From assembly GCA_003164095.1 (NCBI GenBank), contig PLRX01000083.1, positions 10,517 through 52,673 on the forward strand: a DNA stretch of 42,157 nt, given 5' to 3'. Shown one piece after another: positions 34,406 to 42,152 of this stretch. Every line of letters starts with the position of its first letter. The stretch's first letter is position 1. Made by a program: the position numbers and the translations under genes. The notes beneath the pieces are model-generated. The model was not told the DNA's origin. It worked only from the letters and a program-made list of their open reading frames with translations, and made no database searches. Source of the stretch: Acidimicrobiaceae bacterium (GTDB lineage: Bacteria; Actinomycetota; Acidimicrobiia; Acidimicrobiales; RAAP-2).

Positions 34406-36289
34406 ATGGCCGTCGACGCGCGGGGCGAGACCGCATCCGAGGTCCCCGTCCCCGTCGCGGCCGAGGGCGGACACGGCGCCCCCGATCGACTCGGATCCGC
34501 CGATCGTCGCCCGATGTGGGCCACGGCAGCCGTCGTCGCCACGTATGTGGCCCTCGCCGTCGTCGTCTACTGGAACGCCTGGTCCACCGACGTCACCACC
34601 CACATGCAGTTGGGCGCCGACCAGTACGCCAACGTCTGGTTCCTGCGTTGGATCCCGTTCGCCGTGCTCCACGGACTGAACCCGCTCTTCACCACCTGGG
34701 CCAACTACCCGTTCGGGGTGAACCTGGTGACCAACACCAGCTCGCCCCTGCTGGGGGTGCTCGGCATGCCGGTGACGCTCGCCTTCGGGTCGATCGCCAC
34801 CTTCAACGTGCTGTCGACGCTTGCGCTCGCCGGCTCCGCCACTGCCGGCTACGCGGTCGCTCGCAGGTGGACGACCTGGCGGCCGGCGGCCTGGGTCGGC
34901 GGCCTCTTCTATGGCTTCTCGCCCTACCAGATCGGCCAGGCGACAGGGCACCTCAATCTCACCTTCGTGGTACTCCCGCCGCTCATCCTCCTCGCCCTCC
35001 ACGAGGTGGTCGTGCGTCAGGCGTGGTCCCCACGCCGCGCCGGCGTGACACTCGGTCTGCTGGTGACCGCGCAGTTCTTCGTGTCGAGCGAGATCCTGGC
35101 GTCCACGGTCGTCATGGGAGCCGTGTGCCTGGTGACCGTCGCCGTCATCGGGCGCCGCTCGCTCGCCGCACGCCTCCACCGGGCGGTACTCGGTCTCGTC
35201 TGGGCGGTCGGTGTGGCCGGGGTCCTACTCGCCTACCCGGTCTGGTGCGCGGCGCGCGGACCAGGCTCCGTCTCGGGTCCGATCCAGTTGGTGCCCGAGG
35301 CCTACCGCGCCGACCTACTCGGCCTCGTCTACCCGGGCGCCTTCATGCGGATCGCACCGGCGTCCCTCACCCGCACGTCGGCCACCTTCGCCAACAGCAT
35401 CGTGGAGAACGGCTCGTACCTCGGCGTCACGCTCGTGGTGACGGTCGTCGTGTCCGCCGTCGTGTTGTGGCGTCGCTCGGTGCCGGTGCGGGTCGCCGCC
35501 ATCGGGGGTGGCGTCGCCTGGATCCTGTCGCTGGGCGGCGCGCTCGTCGTGCGGTCCGCCCCCGGTGCGCTGACCGGATTCCCACTCCCCGAGCGCCTCT
35601 TCACCCACCTGCCGCTCCTGTCGAACGCGATCCCGGTCCGCTACGCCCTGTATGTCGCCCTCTTCGCGTCGATGATCCTGGCCGTCGCCCTCGACGCCCT
35701 CCACCGGCGCGTCGTCGCACGAGCCCGTGCCGGTTGGCTTCGCACACCGCTCGGCTCGGCCATGGCCCCCGGCGTGCTCGCCGCCCTCTGCCTGGTGCCG
35801 GTGATCCCGGCCATCCCGCTGTCCGGGTTCGCCGACCCCGGGATCCCTGCCTACTTCGACTCGCCGTCGCTGCAGCGGGTCCCCGTCGGCTCGGTGGCGC
35901 TGCTCTACCCGTTCCCGTCATCGGCCAACTCTGAGGGCGAACTGTGGCAGGCCTCCGCCGACTTCTGGTTCAAGATGACGGGCAGCAACTTCCTCGTGCC
36001 CCAGCCCCCCGGTCGTGCGATCGCCTACAACCCGGCCATCGGGTACGGCGCGGACACCATCACCTCCCGGACCTTGGTCGCGCTGGCGGCGGGCATGCCG
36101 CCAGCGGAGACCCCGGCCCTGCACGCCGCGTTGGTGGCCCAGTTGCGGGGGTGGCACGTACAGACGGTGCTGGCGTCGACGGTCGGGCTGACCCACCCGG
36201 TCCAGTCCGTCCAGTTCCTGACGTGGCTGGCCGGTGAGCGGCCGACCCCTGACGGTGGCGTCCTGGTCTGGCGCCACTTCCTCGGCTGA
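34406..36289 (+). CDS. Large polytopic membrane protein, possible GT-C-like glycosyltransferase
   Basis: 627 residues: a hydrophilic N-terminus of about 35 residues, roughly 11-13 hydrophobic segments, and a C-terminal soluble region of about 150 residues (from IPAYFDSPSLQ). MQLGADQYANVWFLRWIPFAV, NPLFTTWANYPFGVNL and FYGFSPYQIGQATGHLNL resemble actinobacterial integral membrane proteins related to lipid-linked-sugar-dependent transferases. The Asp in GADQ follows the first transmembrane segment, where GT-C enzymes keep a catalytic Asp. Function is inferred only. ATG 34406 with a nearby TACCGT is preferred over upstream starts in the shadowed frame. Confidence 0.75.
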   Translation: MAVDARGETASEVPVPVAAEGGHGAPDRLGSADRRPMWATAAVVATYVALAVVVYWNAWSTDVTTHMQLGADQYANVWFLRWIPFAVLHGLNPLFTTWANYPFGVNLVTNTSSPLLGVLGMPVTLAFGSIATFNVLSTLALAGSATAGYAVARRWTTWRPAAWVGGLFYGFSPYQIGQATGHLNLTFVVLPPLILLALHEVVVRQAWSPRRAGVTLGLLVTAQFFVSSEILASTVVMGAVCLVTVAVIGRRSLAARLHRAVLGLVWAVGVAGVLLAYPVWCAARGPGSVSGPIQLVPEAYRADLLGLVYPGAFMRIAPASLTRTSATFANSIVENGSYLGVTLVVTVVVSAVVLWRRSVPVRVAAIGGGVAWILSLGGALVVRSAPGALTGFPLPERLFTHLPLLSNAIPVRYALYVALFASMILAVALDALHRRVVARARAGWLRTPLGSAMAPGVLAALCLVPVIPAIPLSGFADPGIPAYFDSPSLQRVPVGSVALLYPFPSSANSEGELWQASADFWFKMTGSNFLVPQPPGRAIAYNPAIGYGADTITSRTLVALAAGMPPAETPALHAALVAQLRGWHVQTVLASTVGLTHPVQSVQFLTWLAGERPTPDGGVLVWRHFLG

Positions 36290-36366
36290 GCCGAACGGCT
36301 CGGCCTGAGGGACGACTGCGTCGCGTCCGGCCGACGAAGACGTCCGGCGCCAGGTGCACGGTCGGG

Positions 36367-36372
36367 TACCGT
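36367..36372 (+). promoter_or_regulatory. -10 element (TACCGT) of a leaderless promoter
   Basis: GGGTACCGT, 6 bases, GTG 36379. Confidence 0.5.
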
Positions 36373-36378
36373 GACCCG

Positions 36379-36924
36379 GTGCTGAACAACGGGGCGGGAA
36401 CAGGGTCCGGGGAGCTCCAGGGCCCCGTACTCGTCACCCTGTGCACCGGCAACGCCGCCCGGTCGGTGATGGCCGGCGCCATGCTCCGGACCGCTCCGCT
36501 GACCGTGGTCACGGCGGGCACCCATGTCATCGAGGGCCAGCCCATGAGCCGGCGCACGCGTGCCGCCCTGGAGGCGGTGGGCCTCAACGCCGACGGCCAC
36601 CGCAGCCACCAGGTGACCGATGAGGACATCGACGGGTCGGTCCTGATCCTGGCCATGGCGGCCGAGCACGTGTCCTACATCCGTCGCAAGCACCCGCACG
36701 CCGCCCACCGAACAGCCTCCATCAAGCGCCTGGTGCGCGACCTGCCGCCCGGGCCCGGCGCCCTGGCCGACCGGCTTGCCACGCTCGCACTTGCCGACGT
36801 CGAGGTCGGGGAGTGGGAGGACGTCGAGGACCCTGCGGGTGGCGATGACGACCTCTACGTGTCGTGCGCCGAGGAGCTCGCCGACCTGTGCGCACGGCTA
36901 CTGCCCCTGCTCGACGACTCCTGA
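36379..36924 (+). CDS. Low-molecular-weight protein-tyrosine-phosphatase / arsenate-reductase-like protein
   Basis: 181 residues. The phosphate-binding loop C-x5-R is VTLCTGNAARSVMAG (Cys then Arg-Ser), and an acidic Asp-Pro in EDVEDPAGGDDDLY is the probable general acid. The loop CTGNAARS is closer to ArsC-type phosphatase-fold proteins than to the classical CxGNxCRSP, so arsenate reduction and tyrosine dephosphorylation are both possible. Leaderless GTG start. No ars genes are nearby, favouring a phosphatase role. Confidence 0.8.
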   Translation: MLNNGAGTGSGELQGPVLVTLCTGNAARSVMAGAMLRTAPLTVVTAGTHVIEGQPMSRRTRAALEAVGLNADGHRSHQVTDEDIDGSVLILAMAAEHVSYIRRKHPHAAHRTASIKRLVRDLPPGPGALADRLATLALADVEVGEWEDVEDPAGGDDDLYVSCAEELADLCARLLPLLDDS

Positions 36925-36946
36925 CCGCCCAGGTCTCCCGCACCGC

Positions 36947-37253
36947 TCACAGCGCCGTCCGCATGGCGACACGGGGGCCGAACCCGTCGAATCCCTCCGC
37001 CCGTTCGGCGGCCCGCAGCGCCGCCAGGCCCGGGGACGGGTCGTCGACGACCTCGAGTCCGACCCGCCGGTAGAACGGCGCGTTCCACGGGACGTCGCGG
37101 AACGTGGTCAGGGTGACGCCCGCCAGACCGGCATCCCGGGCCCATCCCGATCGTCCCGTAGAGCAGGTCGGCCTCGAACCCGATCTCCCGGAGGCGGGCG
37201 AACTCGACGGTCACGGCCGGCCGCACCGGCAGCCGGCTGCGCCCGGTGCCCAC
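36947..37253 (-). pseudogene. GNAT acetyltransferase remnant with internal deletion and frameshift
   Basis: In the minus frame ending at TGA 36947, residues WARDAGLAGVTLTTFRDVPW then NAPFYRRVGLEVVDD and ending GFGPRVAMRTAL are the C-terminal third of a GNAT acetyltransferase. No start codon fits that frame. In another frame, GTG 37253 encodes VRPAVTVEFARLREIGF and a GTIGMG end like a GNAT N-terminus. The two meet near 37135-37150 at GATGGGCCCGGGATG, so about 60-70 middle residues appear lost. It lies 13 bases downstream of the DUF4395 gene. Confidence 0.6.
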
Positions 37254-37266
37254 GACCGGTGGGCCG

Positions 37267-37764
37267 TCAGCGGCGGTCGGCGCTGAGCTCGGGATGGCGC
37301 AGCGACAGGTCGGCGCACTCCTCGCACACCGACTCCGGGATGACGCCGGCCTTCATCAGGAGGCCGAACGCCTTGCAGCCCAGGCAGATCCCGAAGGCGG
37401 CCTCGAGGAATGCGGCGCAGGCCAGCAGGGACACCACGACGAACGAGGCGGTGTGCCGGTCGAATCCGTACCAGAGCACCAGGGCGGTCGTGGAGAAGAC
37501 CACGCCGATCGCCTGGGCGAAGCGCTTCGGCGGCCCCGGTACCCACTTCGGTGCCACGGGCAGGCGCGGGGCCACGACCCGGGTGGCCAGCTGGCCGAGC
37601 GGGCTGAGGGTCGGCCCGGTCAGGACCCGAGCCCAGAAGCCGTAGGTCAGGGGGATGAGGATCCAGGGCTGGTCGAAGGCCACGGCGGCGACGCACAGGA
37701 GGACGACGCCGGTGGCCACGGTGCGGGCCGCATAGTCGTTCACGGGGTTCGGGAAGGAGAACAC
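37267..37764 (-). CDS. DUF4395-family membrane protein
   Basis: 165 residues. FSFPNPVNDYAARTVATGVV is the standard DUF4395 start, and the C-terminal FGICLGCKAFGLLM then VCEECADL holds the conserved cysteine pairs (CLGC and CEEC). About four hydrophobic segments. Function unknown; members are often near thiol/sulfur genes, and the CxxC pairs suggest redox or metal binding (inference). GTG start; TAAGAT 6 bases upstream. Confidence 0.8.
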   Translation of the reverse strand: MFSFPNPVNDYAARTVATGVVLLCVAAVAFDQPWILIPLTYGFWARVLTGPTLSPLGQLATRVVAPRLPVAPKWVPGPPKRFAQAIGVVFSTTALVLWYGFDRHTASFVVVSLLACAAFLEAAFGICLGCKAFGLLMKAGVIPESVCEECADLSLRHPELSADRR

Positions 37765-37770
37765 CCCTAT

Positions 37771-37776
37771 ATCTTA
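37771..37776 (-). promoter_or_regulatory. -10 element (TAAGAT) of the DUF4395 leaderless promoter
   Basis: TAAGAT on the minus strand, 6 bases, GTG 37764. Confidence 0.5.
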
Positions 37777-37842
37777 CCTGCTGGGTCGGGAATCGACCAC
37801 GGCCGCCGCGGCTCCGTCATCCGGACCGGCCGCCGCTCCGAA

Positions 37843-37848
37843 TACAGT
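37843..37848 (+). promoter_or_regulatory. Candidate -10 (TACAGT) of the ECF sigma gene
   Basis: TACAGT, 9 bases before ATG 37858. A very short leader would result. Confidence 0.35.
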
Positions 37849-37857
37849 TCCGTGCTG

Positions 37858-38436
37858 ATGGACGTGGAACAGGCCAGCGACGCCAATCTGGTCGTCGCGG
37901 TGGGTCGATGGTACGAACCGGCACTCGCCGAGGTCTACCGCCGCCACGGCGGCGCCGTCCACGCCCTGGCCCTTCGCATCCTGCGGTCGGACCCGCCCGC
38001 CGAGGAGGTCACCCAGGAGGTCTTCCTCGATCTCTGGCGGCACCCGGAGAAGTTCGATGCCCAACGGGGCACCCTGCGCTCATTCCTCCTGGCCCGGACC
38101 CACGGCAAGTCCGTCGACGTGGTCCGCTCCGAGGAGTCGCGCCGTCGACGTGAGGAGCGCACGACCCGTGAGACGGCCACTGCCGCCTATGACATCGACC
38201 GTGAGGTGTGGGACATGGCTGTTGCCGAACAGGTGAAGGACGCCCTCGGCGCGCTGCCCGACGAGCTGCGTCAGCCCATCGAACTGGCCTATTTCGGTGG
38301 CCGCACCTACCAGGAGGTGGCGGTGCTGCTGGACGAGCCCGAGGGCACGGTCAAGAGCCGGATCCGCTCGGGCCTCGGCCGGCTCCGGATCCACCTGATC
38401 GAGCGGGGCGTCGAGCCGGCAGGAGCGGGCCTGTGA
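37858..38436 (+). CDS. ECF-type RNA polymerase sigma factor
   Basis: 192 residues. Region 2 contains YEPALAEVYRRHGGAVHALALRIL and AEEVTQEVFLDLWRHPEKFD, with a conserved FLLARTHGKSVDVVRSEESRRR segment. Region 4 is LPDELRQPIELAYFGGRTYQEVAVLLDEPEGT then VKSRIRSGLGRLR, broken here for length. It resembles SigK/SigL-type factors that work with RskA-family anti-sigma proteins. The next gene begins inside its stop codon (GTGA), so the pair is co-translated. Confidence 0.92.
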   Translation: MDVEQASDANLVVAVGRWYEPALAEVYRRHGGAVHALALRILRSDPPAEEVTQEVFLDLWRHPEKFDAQRGTLRSFLLARTHGKSVDVVRSEESRRRREERTTRETATAAYDIDREVWDMAVAEQVKDALGALPDELRQPIELAYFGGRTYQEVAVLLDEPEGTVKSRIRSGLGRLRIHLIERGVEPAGAGL

Positions 38437-39329
38437 GCACGTCACCGACCCTGCTGAGCCATGCGGAGATCGAGGAGCAGCTCGGGGCCTACGCCCTCGA
38501 CGCGGTCGACCCCGAGACCGCGGCCGTCATCGAGGCGCACCTCGACGAGTGTGTCCGCTGCGCGGCCGAGGTGAGCCAGCACCACGAGGTGGCGGGACTG
38601 CTCGCCAACTCCGGTGGTGTGCCGCCCGCCGACCTGTGGGACGGCATCGCCCGCCGCCTCGGGGGGACGTCCGACGAGTCGTGGGACCGGCTGGCCGCAC
38701 GACTGGACGTGCCGACGGACCGCGAGTCGGCCAGCGCAGCGCCCGACGGCGTGTCATCGGACGGACGCGTGCCGCAGCCCGGCTCTCCGACCGCACCCGC
38801 TGCCGACGTGGTGCCGATCGGTGCGGCTCGGCGTCGGCCCCGCCTGGTGGCGGCCGGCGCGGGCCTGGTGGCGGCAGCTGCGGCGGTCATCGCCCTGGTC
38901 CTCGGCCTGCAGGTCCACCATCTCGACGGCCAGGTCAACGCGATGCAGGCCACGCAGAACCTGTCGACCGCGGAGCGGGCCGCAATCGCTGCCCCCGGCA
39001 CGACCCGGGTCCCCCTGTCCGTTCCGGGGGCGCACGGTCAGGGATCGACACCGGCGACCATCGTGCTGAATTCAGCGGGCACGGGATTCGTCATCAACGA
39101 TGCCGACGACGGCCTCGCCCGGCTGCCCGCCGACCGCACGTATCAGCTGTGGGGCGTGGTCGGGTCGAAGGTGATCTCGTTGGGTCTCCTCGGCTCACGG
39201 CCGGGCATCGTGCCCTTCAGCGTGGCCGGCTCGCACGGGGTGTCTGCGTTCGCCATCACCGACGAGGTGGCCGGTGGCGTGGTGACCTCGTCGAACCAAC
39301 CGGTGGCGGAGGGCAAGGTCCAGGTCTGA
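38433..39329 (+). CDS. Membrane anti-sigma factor with zinc-binding and RskA-type domains
   Basis: 298 residues. The N-terminal zinc anti-sigma domain has H-x3-C-x2-C as His36, Cys40 and Cys43 (EAHLDECVRC). One transmembrane segment follows near residues 150-170 (LVAAGAGLVAAAAAVIALVL). The external C-terminal domain (PLSVPGAHGQ, YQLWGVVGSKVISLGLLGSRPG) matches anti-sigma-K/RskA proteins. It should hold the ECF sigma at the membrane until a signal outside triggers proteolysis or reduction. GTG 38433 has AGGAG upstream and overlaps the sigma stop. Confidence 0.92.
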   Translation: MSTSPTLLSHAEIEEQLGAYALDAVDPETAAVIEAHLDECVRCAAEVSQHHEVAGLLANSGGVPPADLWDGIARRLGGTSDESWDRLAARLDVPTDRESASAAPDGVSSDGRVPQPGSPTAPAADVVPIGAARRRPRLVAAGAGLVAAAAAVIALVLGLQVHHLDGQVNAMQATQNLSTAERAAIAAPGTTRVPLSVPGAHGQGSTPATIVLNSAGTGFVINDADDGLARLPADRTYQLWGVVGSKVISLGLLGSRPGIVPFSVAGSHGVSAFAITDEVAGGVVTSSNQPVAEGKVQV

Positions 39330-39371
39330 CGGCTGGTACACAGTCGACTGGGAGCGTTCTGCCCCGGGAGG

Positions 39372-40070
39372 TCAGATGCGGTGGACCTGGCGGAGGCCGG
39401 CCCAGGCGAAGTCGGCCAGTTGCGCAGCCATACGGGACGCCTCGGCGGCCCGGTCGACCTCGTCCTCCGGGGTGGCGCCCTCCTCCGATGTGCGGTGGGC
39501 ACGGTGTGCGTCCAGCCAGTGACGGCTCGCCCCCTCGGCCATCCCGACGACGGCATGGGCGAGGAGCAGGCGGTGCTCGGGGTCGAGGCCGGCGTCGATG
39601 AGCGGGTCGATGGCCTGGGCGATCGTTTCCTCCACCCGCCGCAACGCAGCTCCGAGCTCGACGTCGTCGGGGGCGTCGCGGCCGTACAGGAGGCGGAAGG
39701 CGTGCTCGTTGTCCACCATGAGCTCGAAGTATCCGGCGAAGCCGAGTTCGACCTGCTGACGTGGGCCCTCGGCAGCCGCTGTCGCCTGGACGATGCGGTC
39801 GATCATCGAGTGGGAGAAGACGTCGAGCAGCTCGAGGTAGAGGGCACGCTTCGACTCGAAGTGCTGGTAGACGAGGGGCTTGGTGACGCCTGCGGCCTCG
39901 GCGATGTCGTCCATGGTCGTGGCCGAGTAGCCGTGCTCCGCGAACAGCGAGAGCGCGACGTCGAAGAGCTGGCGGCGGCGGGCGTCCGCGGTGAGTCGGC
40001 GGGCCGGCCGGGTGGCGGCGGGCACCTCTCGATCCGGGTGGCCCGTGGCGGTCGTCGGCATGGCGGTCAT
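39372..40070 (-). CDS. TetR-family transcriptional regulator
   Basis: 232 residues. Helix-turn-helix at about 28-75: RRRQLFDVALSLFAEHGYSA, then TMDDIAEAAGVTKPLVYQHF and ESKRALYLELL. The C-terminal ligand domain includes FELMVDNEHAFRLLYGRDA and VVGMAEGASRHWL. ATG 40070 is listed; ATG 40061 (residue 4) is an attractive alternative because TACCAT ends 7 bases before it. No partner gene is certain; the divergent neighbour is absent, since folP is on the same strand upstream. Confidence 0.88.
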   Translation of the reverse strand: MTAMPTTATGHPDREVPAATRPARRLTADARRRQLFDVALSLFAEHGYSATTMDDIAEAAGVTKPLVYQHFESKRALYLELLDVFSHSMIDRIVQATAAAEGPRQQVELGFAGYFELMVDNEHAFRLLYGRDAPDDVELGAALRRVEETIAQAIDPLIDAGLDPEHRLLLAHAVVGMAEGASRHWLDAHRAHRTSEEGATPEDEVDRAAEASRMAAQLADFAWAGLRQVHRI

Positions 40071-40074
40071 GGTA
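40069..40074 (-). promoter_or_regulatory. Candidate -10 (TACCAT) for the second TetR gene
   Basis: TACCAT on the minus strand, 7 bases, ATG 40061. It includes the first possible start codon at 40070, which would then be unusable. Confidence 0.4.
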
Positions 40075-40160
40075 GCCCCGGGCCGGAATCGGCCCTGGAC
40101 GGCCCCGCCCCCCCGGGTAGTCCTCCGTCATGGCGATGATGCTTGGCCGACGCTGCCGGT

Positions 40161-41066
40161 TCACGGCCGGTCGTACCGCAGCCCGTCCGCCAGCGGCTCG
40201 TCCCATACGAGGTCGTGCCCCCCTTCGAGCGCGGCCAGCACGGCGAGGTAGTCCCGGGTCGCTTCGACGTCGTGGACCCGCAGCAGCGAGTTCGGGGCCA
40301 GGCCGACGCAGAACCCGATGGCCGCCAGCGTGCCGGCGGCGCGCCCCCGTGGCGGCTGTCCGGTGATGGCGCCGATCACGTCCTTGCGCGACAGGGCCAG
40401 CAGGATCGGTCGGCCCAGTTCGACGAGGGACGGGAGACCCCGTAGCGCAGCGACGGTCTGAGCCGGGGTCTTGGCGAAGTCGGGCCCCGGGTCGAGGATC
40501 ACCTGCTCACGGGAGACGCCGCTGCGTTCCAGCAGATCGAGCCGTCCGCCGAGGAATGTGACGACGTCGTCGACCACCTGGTCGGGGGAGCCGTAGAAGG
40601 CGTCGCCGGGCGACAGGCGGGTCTTCGGTGCCAGCCGGGTGTGCATCACGATCAGCCCGGCGCCGCTCGACGCCACGACCTCGATCAGCTCCGGGTCGGC
40701 CAGCCCGGAGACGTCGTTGACGATGTTGGCTCCCGCGGCCACTGCCGCTGCCGCCACCTGCGGCCGGTACGTGTCCACGGAGATCACGACGTCCGACGCC
40801 CGTCGGATCGTCTCGATCAGGGTCCCGACCCGCTCGATCTCGACCTCCAGCGGGATCTCGGGCTGGTCGGTGCGTGCCGACTGGCCGCCGATGTCGAGGA
40901 CGTGCGCACCCGCCTCGGCCATGGCCAGGGCGTGGGCGGCCCGCGCGGCGATCCCGGCGGAGGCCAGGGCGTCGGAGTCGCTGAAGGACTCCGGTGACGC
41001 GTTCACGACGCCCATGATCAGTGGGCGGTCGACCTCGAGGGTGCCGTGGGTGTGGACGACCTTCAC
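40161..41066 (-). CDS. Dihydropteroate-synthase-like protein (FolP paralogue)
   Basis: 301 residues, a TIM-barrel pterin-binding protein. Retained: Asn in MGVVNASPESFSD, Asp in SVDTYRP, Asn in ANIVNDVSG, Asp in LDPGPDFAKT, Lys in LSRKDVIG, and Arg/His in RVHDV. Changed: the p-aminobenzoate/sulfonamide loop STRPG reads SARTD, and NVTPDSF reads NASPESF. It may be the true folP or a FolP2-like paralogue lacking synthase activity, as in mycobacteria. GTG 41066; a 12-codon open frame ends on it (see findings). No other folate genes are in the window. Confidence 0.78.
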   Translation of the reverse strand: MKVVHTHGTLEVDRPLIMGVVNASPESFSDSDALASAGIAARAAHALAMAEAGAHVLDIGGQSARTDQPEIPLEVEIERVGTLIETIRRASDVVISVDTYRPQVAAAAVAAGANIVNDVSGLADPELIEVVASSGAGLIVMHTRLAPKTRLSPGDAFYGSPDQVVDDVVTFLGGRLDLLERSGVSREQVILDPGPDFAKTPAQTVAALRGLPSLVELGRPILLALSRKDVIGAITGQPPRGRAAGTLAAIGFCVGLAPNSLLRVHDVEATRDYLAVLAALEGGHDLVWDEPLADGLRYDRP

Positions 41067-41223
41067 CTGCCGACCAGCCGCCAGTGCGCACCGCTCGTCA
41101 TGGCGCCCGGACCGGACCGCCGACTACAGCACGCGCCTCGCCCGGTGACCATGGGTAATGAGTAGCAGACCCTGTCGGGGGCCGGGGCCCGGGCCGGGTA
41201 CGACCGGGGCCGCCCGGTCGGGG

Positions 41224-41229
41224 TACCGT
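41224..41229 (+). promoter_or_regulatory. -10 element (TACCGT) of the enoyl-CoA hydratase-family gene
   Basis: GGGTACCGT, 6 bases, GTG 41236. Confidence 0.5.
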
Positions 41230-41235
41230 CGGGAC

Positions 41236-42105
41236 GTGCCAGACGCCTCCATTCCAGACGCCTCCATTCCAGACGCCTCCACTCCCGACGCCTCCGACGA
41301 CCTGTTGGCCGTGCGGGAGGGCGCGGTCCTCACCCTCACCATCAATCGACCCGAGCGCCGCAACGCCATGACCTGGGACGTCATCGCCGGACTGCGACGC
41401 GAGTTGGCCAAGGCCAAGATCGATTCGGCCGTGCGCGTGGTGGTCCTCGCCGGAGCCGGGGACCAGGCGTTCTGTGCCGGCGCCGATCTGTCCGGCATGG
41501 TCCCGAAGGACCCCGGCGGCACCTCGGATGAGTACTTCGACCACCACCTGGCGCGCGGCTGGCTGGCCCAGTTGTTCGAGGAGATGTGGCAGCTCGGCAA
41601 GCCGACCATCGCCCGGGTCCAGGGCTGGGCAATGGCCGGCGGATTCGGGCTCGCCCTGGCGTGCGACATGGTCATCGCCTCCGACAGCGCCCGGTTCGGT
41701 GCGCCCGAGCTCAACGTCGGCCTGTGGCCCTACATGGTGACCGTCTCCCTCCTGCGCTCCATGCCGCCGAAGAAGGCCCTGGAGCTCATGTTGACCAGCC
41801 GTGTGGTCGGTGCGGAGGAGGCCGACCGGATCGGGTTCGTGACGCGGGTGGTGCCCGACGCCGACCTGGACGCCGCCGTGGCCGACCTGGCAGCCGTGCT
41901 GGCCTCCAAGCCGCCCGGGGTGACGAAGCTGGGCCGCGATTCGTTCTACGCTGTCATCGACTCAGCGGCCTCCGAGGCCCTGCCCTATCTCCACGCCATG
42001 CTGACGGTGACCAGTCAGACGGCGGAGGCGAGGGAGGGGATCACCGCGTTCGCCGAGAAGCGGCCCCCGTCGTGGCAGGTGGCGTCGGACGACGGCACGG
42101 CCTGA
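41236..42105 (+). CDS. Enoyl-CoA hydratase/isomerase-family (crotonase) protein
   Basis: 289 residues from GTG 41236. LTINRPERRNAMTWDV and the oxyanion segment AFCAGADLSGM are standard. In the second active-site block, MAGGFGLALACDMVIASDSARFGAPELNVG, the first catalytic Glu of hydratases (Glu144 in rat mitochondrial enzyme) is replaced by Gly while the second (Glu164, in APEL) is kept, as in isomerase-type members. So hydration of enoyl-CoA is doubtful, and isomerase or other crotonase activity is possible. Its first 20 residues come from a 15-base tandem repeat. Confidence 0.9.
   Translation: MPDASIPDASIPDASTPDASDDLLAVREGAVLTLTINRPERRNAMTWDVIAGLRRELAKAKIDSAVRVVVLAGAGDQAFCAGADLSGMVPKDPGGTSDEYFDHHLARGWLAQLFEEMWQLGKPTIARVQGWAMAGGFGLALACDMVIASDSARFGAPELNVGLWPYMVTVSLLRSMPPKKALELMLTSRVVGAEEADRIGFVTRVVPDADLDAAVADLAAVLASKPPGVTKLGRDSFYAVIDSAASEALPYLHAMLTVTSQTAEAREGITAFAEKRPPSWQVASDDGTA
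41239..41298 (+). repeat. Four 15-base tandem repeats encoding PDAS[I/T/D]
   Basis: Units CCAGACGCCTCCATT (two identical), CCAGACGCCTCCACT and CCCGACGCCTCCGAC run from 41239 to 41298, immediately after the GTG start. The length is a multiple of three, so expansion would not shift the frame. Confidence 0.9.
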
Positions 42106-42152
42106 CCAGGCACCAGTACCCACTCACCAGATCCCGAGGAGCACCCACCTAC

